The notes: generated by a model from the sequence alone, not told the origin. A DNA stretch of 64,000 nucleotides from Xiphophorus maculatus (GCF_002775205.1 NC_036456.1:6525463-6589462), one strand, 5' to 3'. Numbered from the stretch's first letter, positions 36,391 to 49,779 are shown. A program made the numbers and translations.

Positions 36391-37245
36391 TTAAGATTTT
36401 TTCTTGGTTTTTTTCTGCTGTGATTTTTTCAGCCTAAAACTATCTTGTACCCTTTTCCACACGGAGGTTTTCTTGCCCGTTGCCTCCACTGGTTCCTCTG
36501 ACCGATTTGCCACACAGCTGTCTCTCACTTCTGTGGCCTCAGGTTCTCTCTCTACCACAAAATCATTTATTTGCTTGATCGATGTATGAGGAACATCACT
36601 GTCCTCTGACTTGGTTTCCTCCAAGTGATGTTCCTGATTTTTGGTTGCAGAGTCAGAATTGTTGGTCATGTCTTTTTCATTTCTGTCTTGAAGATCTGAT
36701 TTACAGCCAGAGTGCAGTTTCTTGAAGTCAGTCAGCTCTTTTAGAAGGTTTTCGTTCTCATCTTCGAGCCCATTGATTTTCAGAGAGGAAGCTTCCCTCT
36801 CTTTAGCTCCGTCCTGTCTCAAAATGTCTGCCTGCTGCATCAGGCCAGAAACTTCTTCTTCATGTCTGGCTTTAAGTCCTTCGAATGCAATTTTAGCCAG
36901 ATCCACAATATTTTTTAGTTTAGTGATTTCCTGTCTTAGCGCAGAAACATCCGCTTCATACGTCCACTTCAGTTGTTCATAAGAAGTCTTCATCTGCTCT
37001 AACTCTCTCTGCAGACGTTTCTCTTTGTCATCATTGTAGTTCAGCTGCATCTTGTCAGAACTAGTTACAGCTTCTGGCCTGCTAAACTTCTTTACTGCCT
37101 CTAGTTCCGTCTTTAAGTCTCTGTGCATCTTCATGAAAATCCCCTTAATCGTTTTCTGCGTCTGCAGCTCATTTTTTGTTTCCTCCAGTTCTTTTTGGGT
37201 GGAGGCCAGCTTTTGGGTCAATTCAAACATTCTCTCTGTCTCCAT
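36391..37245 (-). CDS. unrecognised coiled-coil protein (right copy)
   Basis: 284 residues from the ATG at 37245. It differs from the left copy at about five positions (for example KINGLEDE for KINKLEDE, KDMTNNSDSATKN for KDATNNSDSAAKN, TSIKQINDFVV for TSNKQINDLVV), most of them in the acidic middle part. The coiled coil and the basic C-terminus are unchanged. No frameshift separates the two copies, which favours a functional protein in at least one arm. Confidence 0.65.
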   Translation of the reverse strand: METERMFELTQKLASTQKELEETKNELQTQKTIKGIFMKMHRDLKTELEAVKKFSRPEAVTSSDKMQLNYNDDKEKRLQRELEQMKTSYEQLKWTYEADVSALRQEITKLKNIVDLAKIAFEGLKARHEEEVSGLMQQADILRQDGAKEREASSLKINGLEDENENLLKELTDFKKLHSGCKSDLQDRNEKDMTNNSDSATKNQEHHLEETKSEDSDVPHTSIKQINDFVVEREPEATEVRDSCVANRSEEPVEATGKKTSVWKRVQDSFRLKKSQQKKTKKKS

Positions 37246-38830
37246 TTCAAAAAGCGCTTTGCGTACGTCTGAACTCGTCAGTAGTGCAGGAAGCAATGAC
37301 AAGAAGGTAGCAGTTTGTTACATACATACAGGGCTGATGACATCACAAGCATGACTCTAGTTGTGACATCACAGAGTTTTCCTTCATCTTTGGAATGATG
37401 ATGATGCCAGTGTTTGAGAAATCTACCACACTGACCAACCAGCCTCCTCAGTTATACAGTGTTAGTGTGACTGATTTATTCTTTCTGTAGAATAAATACA
37501 TTTTAGTTCATGGTTATTTTTTTTTGCTCTTACTGTTTTAGTTTCAGGTGATCCTGGTCCCTTGGCTCTGACACCAAATAATCACATCTAGTTGAAACAA
37601 ATTGAGGCCATTTTATATGGAAATAGTTGTATTGTCTGTAATGTCAGCATCAATCCATTTGTTTCATAACTGAATCAGAGGATTTTCAGAGAATGGAGAG
37701 ACCAAAGATCTTCATGAATCCCAAGGAACACGGCGGGGAACGGTCAGAGAAAAAGACATAAAAGTTCCAGTTCTAGTTTGTCATAAACCATGTAATTTGT
37801 TTTATAGGTATTTTGAACGACTATTCCATGGACTCTAGACAGAAGTTGCTGGTGGATTGGAAATGAATGGGAAAGCTGCAGTTTTTAGTTTTTAATTTTA
37901 TGAAGAAAAAAACAATGCAGGAAGATGCCAACGCCCAATGGGCTTATGTAAAGCTTCCACCAAATAATAAGAAAAAAAAATATATAATAAAATCCACTAA
38001 TACAGTCCTTCATTTATTGATTATAAATGCATGAAAAAAAAATACATCTACAAAGTTTTGACAGGAATTTAAATAGCTTGGGAGACTTTAACAGTCGCTA
38101 ACACAAGTTAGTTTTTGGTGTACGTTGTGAAACTTTATTTGATGTTGCTAAAAATTCCAAGTTCACCTCGCTGCATCAAACAGAAAGGGGCGGGAGGGAC
38201 CACTGTCAGTCTCACACCTTATGACTATTTCATTCCGGAAATGAAGGGGGCGCTAGTGACACTATTTCCTGTACCAACCGTGTTATAATAATTAGAATAA
38301 TAATGTATTTTATTTGACAACGCCTTTCAAAACACCCAAGAACACTTTCAACATTAAAAATACAAATTAAACAGTAAAGAAATGGCTACAAAACGTGATA
38401 TGTCACGTGGTATGTCCCTTTTTTATTTTTAAATCTTTATTAAATCTTTATTTAGAATTATATTAGTAACAAACAATCTAAAATAAGCAACAATAAGGAA
38501 TCATTATGGAGATGTATTTATCTATCCTTACACCCTATCTATCTCAAACAAAAGTCATAAAACATGAATCATTGAAAAGTTTAAATGTAGCTTCAACCTG
38601 GATAGACAGTCAAGCAACTTAACTGAATGAAGAACACATTTTAATCCATAAAAAAATAAAACATGATACACAGATAAATGTTTGTTAGGTTCCATCTAAC
38701 CTTTATTTGTTGTCTTGTATTAATATTTTTCATTTTTGGTTTTAAAGTACCTAACAGTGCACATAACGTCATTGTTATTCATGTCTGCTGAAACAAATGG
38801 GTAATATTACATTATGATCAGTGAAACAGC

Positions 38831-38864
<34 letters not shown>

Positions 38865-39143
38865 CATTTCACCAAATACTTTGTTGCTCTTACTTGTGTC
38901 GTTTATTGCAGTTACTTACTAAAACTATATTGAAGTTGTGCTACTCGTCATTAGAGCATCACATCTGGGTACTACACCCAGCTATGATGGCAGCTGTTAG
39001 TTTATAAAATATATTAGACTTTCCAGAAATTTAACATTGGTGTATAAAACATATTTTAAAAAGATTAACCTTGAAAAAGAAAAGAAAAACACTAGACAAC
39101 TGGTAAGTATGTAAAAAATATTTGATATTTTTCAGGTGTAGTT
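37246..39143. other. intergenic, coiled-coil gene to H2B (right)
   Basis: Mirror of 19182-21076, including a TAA/TTA microsatellite at about 38837-38862. No gene seen. Confidence 0.5.
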
Positions 39144-39257
39144 TTACATGCCGTCATGTTGCAGAAGAATCTCAGCGCCGTCTAAACTCTCCGCCTTGCT
39201 GAACTCCTTCACTCGCCGCTGCAGGATCTGAACACCGACGCAGGTTTTGTCCTCATT
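39144..39257 (-). other. orphan terminal-exon-like fragment (right)
   Basis: Counterpart of 19065-19181. The frame stays open, with a g-to-a change in the VQVLQ codons giving VQILQ. Confidence 0.3.
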
Positions 39258-39684
39258 CCTCTGAGCTCAGATTGTAGCAAACATGAAAGACGGGATTTGA
39301 AAAGCAACGTTCACGTTCTGACAAAAAAAAAAAAAATCAACTTCACAGGCTGAATCTGTACAAATTAGAAAACTGTGATCATTATTCACAGATATTTATA
39401 TTTGTGAGGTTAATGTCAAGAAGTTACTTTTTTTGTTTGCATGTCTGAGAAACATCTAAAATAAATTTAATGTACAATTATGCAGCTTTGAAAGGCTTCA
39501 TTAATATTAATGCCACCAACTTTCATTCAACAAGTGGATTGCAATGGCAAAGTAAATTGCACTGTCACTTTGCTTGTAGACTGGATGTAGCTTCCCAGTT
39601 TAGCCATCACAGGACAAACATGTCATATTTTAATAACTTTAAATGTCTCAGTGCATAAATCAAAGCTCTCCAGATGCAGTGAGT

Positions 39685-39700
39685 GGCTCTTAAAAGAGCC
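39685..39700 (-). terminator. histone mRNA 3' stem-loop (H2B, right)
   Basis: ggctcttttaagagcc on the minus strand. Confidence 0.95.
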
Positions 39701-39730
39701 GTTGTGTTGGAGCATCAGCAGCAGAGCTGG

Positions 39731-40219
<489 letters not shown>

Positions 40220-40634
40220 CTGTTTCGCTCAGCGGGGAAACTTCAAAGCGCTGACTTCAAAAACAAATCACGTGGGATTTAGCGACAAAAAAAGAAAGAG
40301 GCGGGAATTTCTGACGGTTCTTTGAGTCTGTGAATATTTTCTACTCGTTTCAACTCAGTTCAGTTCATTTATAAAACCCCAAAATCTCATTTCTGAACCA
40401 TGCAGTAAATTCACACCTCAGTTTTTAATTCAGTTTATTTACAACACATACTGGGTGTAAATAAACCTACTTCAGAAAAACCAGTCAGTTTAATCCAGTC
40501 ATACATATTCAGGTTTTTGTATATAATTTGATTTATTTCAAACAGGTTTTCAAAAGAAAGAAAACAAGCAATCAGAAAAAAAACCAAACATGCGCATACA
40601 TGTCCAGAAACAAAATAGTTATCTAGTTAGAACG

Positions 40635-41705
40635 ATTTAAAAATGAGCTTTGACTGGAAAACAACAAAGTTAATGCAGGAATATGAGCTTTATTAGACTT
40701 TATCTAAGTCATTGTACGTTTCTTAGCACAGTAAATAAGGAAATCGGTTTATGAACGATCCACTTGATGTCACACGGATTTCAAAGCTTTACATTTGTGA
40801 AACAAGCAAAAGCTGCACTGACATGTAAAAAGGTTTTCGTATTAAACGTCCATGTTAAACAAGATGCAGGGGGGAAAAAATCATTTCATGTGAAGAACTG
40901 TTCGTTTTTGTTTTCTACAGGATTCCTGGAGCAGGTTAACGGGTTTTAATGACGCAGAAGCATTTCTGAAGTGTTTTTAATCACCTCTCAGTCAATCCTG
41001 ATGGAGATATTAAATTGTTTGTCAGACCAATAATCTTCAAAAACACTTCGTTCACGACTATAACCAATAGTTATAGTCGGTTACCATGACCATCAGGTAA
41101 CCAGGCTCAGAGCAAGCAGCCAAATCGAATGACTTCATGCTAACCTATGACTTTAGTCTGCGGTCATAAACTAAAAGTTTTCACATTTCTGACTCAAGTC
41201 AAGAGTTTGTTTTCTGACATTTGACCTTGGTGCCGAGCGACGGTGTGACTGAGGGTGGAACATTGTGGCTAACAAACGTTTCCATCGTGTGAAAACCATT
41301 CAGCAGGTTTGGGCGTGTCGTTGAATTTGTTTCTTCCTTACAACTTGTCAGAACATGAGTTTATTTATGTTTAATTTGCGGAGCTTTACATTTCGGTGCA
41401 GTCGCGTCTGTTTAACATGTTTCACCGGCTAAGTTGCGCTAAGAGGAACAGGAAGGTGGCGGTCTGCATCCTCTGACACATCTGGTTTTCCAGAAACCGT
41501 TTCCATGGTTGCAGCGCATTGGTCGGACGAACTTTCACCAACATTTTTGAATTACTAGAGCAATCAGTCAGAGCCACGTTTACCACTAATACTTATCTAA
41601 AGCCAAATGTCCTATTTAAATAACACCAGATTTTATCTGCCTTATATCTACATGAATATTATTGTTTTGTGCTAAGATGTAGGTCTAGATGTGAGTCACA
41701 CACTA
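40635..41705 (-). pseudogene. gutted second RNase copy (right)
   Basis: Mirror of 16620-17690. The residual coding end lies at about 40980-41041 with its stop, and the promoter-like part at about 41045-41590. The deletion junction is in the same place, so the loss preceded the inverted duplication. Confidence 0.7.
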
Positions 41706-42121
41706 ACTTTAAAAACTAAACATTAAAGGCTGACATGGTGAATTTGTAAACAGATTCAGGTATCATAATGCTTAAAATTAACCGTAATTATTGATATTTA
41801 TCATTTTTTACATTATGTCTACATGTGTTTGGTGAACAACTAACTCAAAACACAAATTATCAGCATTTGAGGGAACTTTGCTCTTATAACATTCATTGAA
41901 AAACTAGGAACAAAATGGCTAATAGCTTCATAGCTGCTTTAATAATAACTCTCAGAACTGCAGAGCTGTTTTAAAACATGAGCTGTGATTGGATAACAGG
42001 ACAAAGTCAGATTTCATATGAGCTTTATTAGGCAACATTCAAAGCAACAGTAATTTGCTCAGCAGTTAATAAGGACATCAGGATAGAAACAATTAATTTT
42101 CCCAGTATTGTTAATCATCTC

Positions 42122-43172
42122 TTAGCCAATCCTGATTGAGATGTTAAATTGCTCATCAGACCAATAATCGTCAGCAGCAGCAGAGGAGGAGCAGGTGACG
42201 TTCTCTCGCTCCTTAGTTTGTTTTGTCTGCAAATGAACAGGACGGCATCTCTTGCCAACTTTGTCGCAGGCCACCGTCACCGGTTTGTCCGTTTTAGTCG
42301 GGACATCTCTAATCGTGCAATCCGCCCTGTTCACTTTCACTACATACACTGGGATTTTTGAGGTACTCGTGCACAAGTTGCCCTCCCAGTTCCAGCCGCC
42401 GCCGTTGCAGATTTGTAGAACAAGGTCGGTGTTTGATTCCTCGATGAAGGTCAGAGGTGTCATTTCGCAGCGTCTCAAGCTTCGGATACGGCTAGGGAAA
42501 TAAATATATCATTTAAAAATATTTATGTATTTCATTTATAAAAGGTTTTTCATGATGTCACAAGTCTTTCAGTTAAACTTAACATTATGAATGTAACTAT
42601 GCAGATGTAAAAAAAAAAAAAGTTTGTGTCAAAATATCTGGATGGAACAGGAGCAGTTCTGTCAAAGTTTGAAAAGAAATGTTTGTATTTATTCTGCATC
42701 TTTTATTTTATATTCAAATCTATCTGATGATCCGAAACACTTTATTGTTTCTCTCATTCGAAGCAAACTCAAAATAAATGTTTTGGGAAGCAAATTCATG
42801 TCCCCCCCTCTATTTAGAGAGAGTTTGATTTGAACTCAGACTGAACCGAATCACATACAACTAGAGGTAGATGAGGCCTAAAATAAAGTTTATAGCTCTG
42901 ACTTTAATGTTACGGAGCAATGCTTTCATATCAGTAAATTAACTATTGACGTTTATTCTCACCTTTTAATAAAAAATATTAACATCAGTAACTCACCTCT
43001 CCCATGCAGATTTTGAGCTGGTATCAAAGTTTTTTGGCAGGATGTGGTTTTTTTTAAAGTTCTCGAAAGCAGTTTTAGCATTGGTCGCCCGACAGGGCCG
43101 TTTTTCTTTGAGGAAATCCTCGTCTCCCACAGCCCAGCTGCTCATGACAGCGATCAGCAGGATGACCTTCAT
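42122..43172 (-). CDS. RNase A superfamily-like secreted protein (right copy)
   Basis: Coding exons 42997-43172 and 42122-42491 give 181 residues. The core matches the left copy, with His in FKKNHI and RPVHL and CEMTPLTF in place of CKxxNTF. The start of the mature protein differs: SSWAVGDEDFLKEKRPCRATNAK here against SSCAVGDEDFFNKWPCRGSNSK on the left, including one extra codon. A surface stretch also differs (NRADCTIRDVPTKT against NRVDCTILNVPMKT). Splice sites are intact. The protein is basic and secreted, so an antimicrobial or signalling role as in angiogenin-like RNases is conceivable. This is inference. Confidence 0.75.
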
Positions 43173-43309
43173 TTTCCTGTCTGAAGAAGCAGAAAGTCAA
43201 AGTTACTGAATGCAACTCAAAAGGTTCGTCACGCCGCTGTTACGTTGCTGTTGCTCTGAACAGCCGAGCGCTTCGAAGCCGTGATTAGGATGTTAAAAGA
43301 ACAAAACTC

Positions 43310-43690
43310 CTAAATCATAATTTAAAAGGCTGTTTCAAAAAACATTGACCCATGACCTTTCATCAAAGGTCGGACAAATTCTGGAGGATCTGGAACCCAC
43401 TGCAATCTTTCTTACAGAGAATGTCATTTTTTAATTTATGTATTTATTTTTTTCTCCTCATTTTTACAGTCAGCATGTCATTCATTTGCTTGTCCGACTG
43501 TTTCGACCACTTTGAACCATGACTGGGAATGTCTGTCTGTACTTTGTGTATGTAGGTTTGTATGTGGACACTGTGATGCTCCATGTTGATTTGGGGTGGG
43601 TTGTTTTTGTTCATGTTTAAATAAAGTTATGAAAATCAAAAAACTTGACTTATCAGTCATATATTTCTCAATAAAATAAATAAATAAATA
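43310..43690 (+). mobile_element. LINE 3' end (L1-like) in RNase intron 1 (right)
   Basis: Counterpart of 14640-15010 with the AATAAAGTTATG signal near 43619 and a (AAATA)n-type tail near 43672-43692. Confidence 0.4.
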
Positions 43691-43727
43691 AATATTGTCG
43701 GTTATAGCTGAGAAAATATTGACTCAC

Positions 43728-43780
43728 CTGCCGTGGTCGGCCCGTCTCTGCTCTCTGTCTTGTGAAGAGACTGAAGGAAG
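43728..43780 (-). other. non-coding exon 1 of RNase A-like gene (right)
   Basis: Minus-strand exon ending ccacggcag|gtgagt at 43728. The 5' limit is estimated. Confidence 0.5.
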
Positions 43781-44739
43781 TCGCTGACGTTGTTATCAGT
43801 TGACCAAGACCCCCCACATATCCCAGCTGACGGCAAACAGCCAATCAAATAACTGCAATTAAAGCCTCACTTTGTAAGTCTGAGATCACAATCAACAAAT
43901 ATTCAAACTGCTGACTCAAATCAACTTTGTTTTTTGACACGTCACCATTGTGGCGAGCAGCGGCGATTGAGGTTGGAAAGTTGAGGTTTGACACTCTGAG
44001 CGAGAGAAAAGCAGTTAGCAGCTTTTGGGAGGTGTCGGGCCTGAGAACTAGTTAGGAGGTGAGTCAATTTTATTTGGGGGTTTTGTTCAATTTCACGTTC
44101 AGAAGGTGAAGGTGCTCCACCCGTTTTTCTGCTACAGTCCAACTTTGGCTCTCAGGCCCGTTGTGTGACGGCGGTTCAACCTTCCACTGCATCTGTTTTG
44201 AAGCAGAGAGAAATCACTGACCACACAAACGAGGGAAACTGCAAATTGTATTAAACGGAGAAGTGGCGAAGTGGAGAGCACTGAGCAAAACCAAGCATGT
44301 GGGTGTTAATGGCTTCTTCGTTTTTTTTTTCTCATGAAAAGGAAAAGGAAGCCGGAGGTCTGCACTGCATGTAGAGAACGGTGAAGCTAAAGTCCGGTCA
44401 TGCAACACATTGGTCTGGTTGAGGAAATGTTGTGGCTCCGTGTACCGCTTCCTCCACCTCTCCACAAACCCAGAACGGGTGACACATCGACCCGGCTCAG
44501 TCCTATTAAAAGAGAAATGTAATAAACCTACTGGATTATTAATGCTGAAGAAAGCAGAAAAGTAAAGGAGAGCTTTATTCTCAGAGAGACGTCTCAGCAT
44601 TTTTGGTTATCAAACTTAAGGTCAGCAGCTATTTTAGTACCAACATTGTTGTTGACAACAGACTTTCAATAAGAGGTCAGCACAGAAAAACTGGACTCAA
44701 CAAAATCATCAATTCATTTTGATTTTACAGGCATTTTGT

Positions 44740-44839
44740 GTGAGGATTTCCCTCTGGGATTAACAAAGTATATTCATTCATTCATTCATTCATTCATTCA
44801 TTCATTCATTCATTCATTCATTCATTCATTCATTCATTC
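44740..44839 (+). mobile_element. LINE 3' tail with expanded (TTCA)n (right)
   Basis: gatttccctctgggattaac followed by about 17 ATTC/TTCA units up to 44839; the left arm has about 10. Confidence 0.6.
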
Positions 44840-47567
44840 CAATTTAAAGAACTTAGTCATCCCCAATTCGATGTCACTAAGAGAGTCGGGAAAGGCAAGA
44901 GTAGAGTGAGCGGCGACTTCTTGAGGGGGAAATAGATTTGGCAGAGATTTGTGTATAAGTACAATAATAATCCTTCATTTCGATGAAATAGGTCCCAGTT
45001 AACAAACTGGTTTCGGTGGCACCAGCAGCTCCACCCTAACCATACGGTGCCATTATCCTACGACCTACAACAGATGAGGGTACCAGGAATGGTTCGGTTG
45101 GTTTCAGGGGGCGATTTTACGATGGAAAAAGTCCAAATAGTGAACCAAACTGCACCAACCAGTGCTGCTTTACTTAGTGGAAGCAAAATTAACATATTGG
45201 GTTAATTTTTCCAACCCAAAACTATGTAAAAGTTACTATTGTTTATTTGTTAGTCTACCAGAGAATGGGTTTAAAAAAAAAAAAAGGCAATCAATCCCGG
45301 ATTAGTATTTGGGTATTTGTTTTATTAACTTGCGTTTTTTTTTTCTGGGTCTTGTCCTTTATTTGCTTCCTGACCACTTTAGTGGATGTTCTTATTTCTT
45401 CACAGTTTAAATCTCCTTTTCTCCCATATTTGTGCTGACACACGTTTTTAGACGTCGAGCCGATGCTCAAAACGAGCCCAGCAGCCTCTGCCGTTTGGTT
45501 TCCGTGGTTTTCAAATGAACAGGAAGGTGGTGGTCTGCACCAGATCACATCACGTCTTCATTCTCGCAACGCGTTGGTCGGACAAGCCTGCAGCAATATC
45601 TTTGAATTATTAGTGCAATCAGTCAGAAGCAAATTTACTAAAATAATATATATACATATATACATATACTATACATATAGTTTAAATCTATATGTATAGA
45701 CATGTCGATACCAGAATTTTCTACCATTTTATATCTATAACCTACATGTGTGTTATTGTTGCTTCTTGCTAATTGTAGTTGTTATTGTTAATCTGTCCTC
45801 AAAATCTGTGGCACCTGAACATCATTCGATCTTAAAATGAAATATGTTTGTTTGTTTTCATATTTAGGTCTATCTCCAACCTTTGTCCTCTCGTTAAAAA
45901 CATTGTTTGTGAACATGATCTGCGCAGTTCGGTTTTCAAACGATCAGAGGTTTCATACACATATTTTCTGATGTTCAAACTCGTCCCTGTGCAGCTTCGA
46001 CTCTCTCTCACAGCCCTGCTCTCTGTGTTGGTGGCTGCCTAGCAACCGTTACAGAATGACATCATTATTTTGAGTCGGGGTATTGGGTTTTCTGCACCTT
46101 TTAGTTGTGGCCTACAAAATGCTTCTCTTAAGTCTTTCTCTGCACTATTAGTTACTAATGATTTTCTGGTTTTTGTTGGATCATTTATCAACATTGCTTT
46201 ACAAAAATGGATTTTTATCCTGAGGATTTGCCTTTTTACTGGTTAGATGAAAGAAATGATCTGCTTTATCAAATTCCAGTGTGGATTCTGTTCCTTTGTC
46301 ACCAACCCAGAGCCAAATATGTCACAGTTTTACTGCACATAAATCACTATTTTTCAGCCTTTGTTACATAGATAGTCTTTGTGTGCAGAACTGAGGATCA
46401 GCTAAACTCATTTTAAACACCATCAATCTGAAATGTTGCTAGTTTACTTCATTACGGTCAACGGACAACATTTAATAATGTTGCTTTTTACTGAGATGAA
46501 GTTGCTGCTATACTGATAAACAACCACTAGGTGGCAATGTAGCACTGCAACCGCTTTAGATTGAGTGAGCTCATAGAAAACTATTTAATGTGGGTTTTAA
46601 ACATATTTAAACAACTTAAGAAGTTTTAATCTATTGTTTTTAACATCCCTTTTCTTGTTGAACAATCTCCATGATGCTTTTCTTTTACATTTCAGTGAGC
46701 AGATGTAATTTATCAGTCAGTTTCATAGATGTAGGTCACACACACTAACTTGTGTTGTTGCACCACACACATAAAAATAAAAAAGTTGACAGAATGAATA
46801 GAGAGAATTAAATAAGAGGATTTTTGGTTCAAACAGTGGTTTGTGCAAGCAATTAGCTCAGTATGATAGGTGTGAGATTTAAAGTGTAAGGGTGTGATTT
46901 TGCAATTTAGTTCAAATGTTTGGGAGATTGTTAGAAAATATTAATGGAAAAGGTCACAATGGGAGGCCTGGCTCGAAATCTGAAGGCCAGCAACAACTTA
47001 GATAAAAATAAGTCACGTATAACACAGTCCAGCATTATGGCATCTTTTTATTAGAGTTTGATAAATTTGTTTTTTCAGGAAGCATTAGTGTGATTTTAAT
47101 CATTCTTAATTTATTTGAATATCAATCTTTATCTAACAACAGAAACAAGGAGAAAGACAAATTAAAATCAACCCCAATTCATTCATGTTCTATGAATGAC
47201 ATCAGAGAATCCAAGACCGTTGATTAATATTCCTTCTGCATTAAAACCTAACAGACAAAAACAGCCACTGTAATTAACATATTTGGTCACAGTAATAAGA
47301 TCCAACATGAAGTTTGCAGAATTAAGCTGAAAACGGATCGGTGAGCTTTTCAGATGTAATCCTCTACCGCCCCTCATTCAGCCATTACTGGTTAGAAAAT
47401 CCTCAGAGTGCCTTCTTTTAAAAGACCCATTTTTACTCAGAAACTTGAGGGAATGAATGAAAATGCTGCTTTCTATCCCAGAAACCATTGCTGACACAAG
47501 CAGTGTTTTGTTGCTGCTTTGTATAGGAACCTTTATAATGGTGTCTTTCTGGACAATCACAGGTGTT
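44840..47567. other. intergenic and SAMD9-like 3' UTR (right)
   Basis: Mirror of 10804-13514. TTTATT signals for the minus-strand gene lie at about 47048 and 47110. No other gene seen. Confidence 0.5.
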
Positions 47568-49640
47568 TTACTGATCCTTCACTTCGAAGATGACAGGACC
47601 CCTGATGTTGAAGCCAAGATAAAAGAGCTCTGATTCACACACATGGGGAACCTGGAAGAGACATTTTCTTATTTTCTTCCCGCCGACACTAAGAAACTCA
47701 TTATGTTCTTCTCCACTTTGCATTGTCTCCATTTGAATGGGCTGAAGCACATCCTGGATTTCTGGCAGCTGCCACACCTCCCCACTACTCCACATATCAT
47801 TGATCTTCTTTCTTTTCATTTTGTTTCTATTTGTGCCACTCGGTTCATTAGCGAGCTGAGTTTCCACCAGGATCTCCACCATCTTGTCCAGTCTAGACCT
47901 GTGGATCCATCTGCTAAGTCCAGATCCCTTACCTAGAAAAAACAGTGGCAGCAGGTGACGACCTCGAAGGTACTTGGCGTAGACTCTATCGTAGGCGTTT
48001 CCCATGAAAGTGACATATTTTTCCATGTCAAGTTCATACATGAGGCGAGGAGGGGGCTGCTCAGATTCTTCTCCTGTATTGTTCTCCTCTACATCTGCTT
48101 CCTCAAGAGTTTGGTCTTGAAGCTGATCATTGTCTGTGTCAGGTTCTTGTAACTCTTCATCATTGTTTTCTTGACCTACCATTCGCTGTTCCTCTGGCCA
48201 AAACAACAGCAGGACCAAAAGGTAAAACTCTGGGTCTCTACTGTTTGCCCCAGTGGGCAGAAACCTCTGTAGGATTGCCTGAAGTTTTCTAACCAGGGCG
48301 CGTTGAGGAGAGTGGGGCTCTTTGTTGTTCAAGATGATGTTTGAAAGGATGTACCTCTCTGCCACTTTCACATCATCTACATTTTCCTCATAATCAGTCT
48401 TTAATTCATCTCGGGTTTGCTCCAACTGTGGCCGTGTTTTCTCTGTCACCGCAGACGTGAAGGCTCGTTTTTCCTTCGACACAAAAAGGCCGTGATTCAG
48501 GCAATCGAGAAGAGCTGGGAAGCTGGTGGAGTCAGCTGCGTCTTTCTCCCTGTATAGTTGATAGCAGATGGCAACATCTTTCCAAAAGTAATCTGGTTCC
48601 ACTGTTGTCCTGTCAGGCTGGGAGTAGCTGAGATACCATTCAAAAAACTCAAATTTGTCTTCAACTTTCAATTTTAGAGTGTCCTTTAATGGATTGTTAT
48701 GTCTGTGTTTCTCAGAGACGATCTTGGCCACTTGAATGAAACCAAAATGGCCTCGGTTGTTGAACGAAACGGAATTGTTGGCACAGCCATCGTATTCACT
48801 CAGTTCAGGGCCTAGTTCCTTGTCAGCTTTCATCTCTACATCTTTGAACGCCTTGAAGGCCTTCTCAGCCATTTTATTCACCTCACTGGATTGTTTGACC
48901 CCTCTCAATAAATGGTTCTTGTACACCTGTCCAAGGGTGTCTGCGGCATATGAGTTGTTCTGAGCTCTTTTGATGGCTTCTTTAGCCCATTTCTCAGCTT
49001 TTTTGAAGTTTGGGTAACGTCCTCCAATATAATACAGCCGAGCAACCGTTTGGGGGAAGATGTGTTTGTCTCTGAATTTGTTTGAAGCTTTTATCAAGAC
49101 CAAGAGTGCTTCATTAAATTTTTCTTTCTCGATGATGTCCTTAATTAGCATTGAGAATTTCTCTTTGCCCTTTGGACCCATTTCTCTCCTTGTTAGCAAA
49201 TCTTTGACAAACTGGACAGTGTGAGGTTGGACTTCTTCTCCACAAAGCCGAAACACACAGTTCAGTGCTAAGGCACTTCTGGGAATGCCTAGGTAAGCCA
49301 ATAGCTCCACAGACCTTGTAGCAACATCTGGATGAATCAGGCATACCTCTGAGCCAGATACTTTGATGAGCTTGGAAAACGGTCGCATTCTAACTTCGAA
49401 GGGAGGACCTCCATAGATGGGATCAGGCGGTCCTAGGATTTTTCGACACTCTTCCATGTTCAGGTAGGAATTGTGAACATAGGCCTTCAACAGTGCCAAC
49501 ATTGAGAACAATTGTGTATTGGTGGACATTGGGTCGGTCTGCACATGTGCAGAAATGTACGGTTCACAAAGACAATATAAATAATTTCTTTCATCAAGAC
49601 TTAGGGCAGAGTGCATATCTTCTCCTGAGTTACTTTCCAT
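47568..49640 (-). CDS. SAMD9/SAMD9L-like protein, C-terminal half only (right copy)
   Basis: 690 residues from the ATG at 49640, full length and open. Domain content is as in the left copy, but about 35-40 residues are replaced. Some 16 of these fall within the first 140 residues (for example DERNYLYCLCEPYIS for DEGNDLYCRCEPYIF). Others cluster around residue 207 (IGGRYPNFKKAEKWAKEA for IGRPNPNFKEAEKWAKKA) and at NNPLKDTLKLKVED. Many swaps change charge. The promoter TATA, both non-coding exons and the acceptor at 49723 are intact. This is either diversified function or early loss of constraint. Confidence 0.9.
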   Translation of the reverse strand: MESNSGEDMHSALSLDERNYLYCLCEPYISAHVQTDPMSTNTQLFSMLALLKAYVHNSYLNMEECRKILGPPDPIYGGPPFEVRMRPFSKLIKVSGSEVCLIHPDVATRSVELLAYLGIPRSALALNCVFRLCGEEVQPHTVQFVKDLLTRREMGPKGKEKFSMLIKDIIEKEKFNEALLVLIKASNKFRDKHIFPQTVARLYYIGGRYPNFKKAEKWAKEAIKRAQNNSYAADTLGQVYKNHLLRGVKQSSEVNKMAEKAFKAFKDVEMKADKELGPELSEYDGCANNSVSFNNRGHFGFIQVAKIVSEKHRHNNPLKDTLKLKVEDKFEFFEWYLSYSQPDRTTVEPDYFWKDVAICYQLYREKDAADSTSFPALLDCLNHGLFVSKEKRAFTSAVTEKTRPQLEQTRDELKTDYEENVDDVKVAERYILSNIILNNKEPHSPQRALVRKLQAILQRFLPTGANSRDPEFYLLVLLLFWPEEQRMVGQENNDEELQEPDTDNDQLQDQTLEEADVEENNTGEESEQPPPRLMYELDMEKYVTFMGNAYDRVYAKYLRGRHLLPLFFLGKGSGLSRWIHRSRLDKMVEILVETQLANEPSGTNRNKMKRKKINDMWSSGEVWQLPEIQDVLQPIQMETMQSGEEHNEFLSVGGKKIRKCLFQVPHVCESELFYLGFNIRGPVIFEVKDQ

Positions 49641-49779
49641 GATGGTCACATCAAACAGAAGAGTCTTTTGTTTGTGTTGCTTCTGCTTGAAAAGGTTGTT
49701 TCACCACACACCGTTTGCAATCCTAAAAATAGAAGAGACAAGGGTTTTAGCATAAATAGTCAAAATAACAATGTATAGT

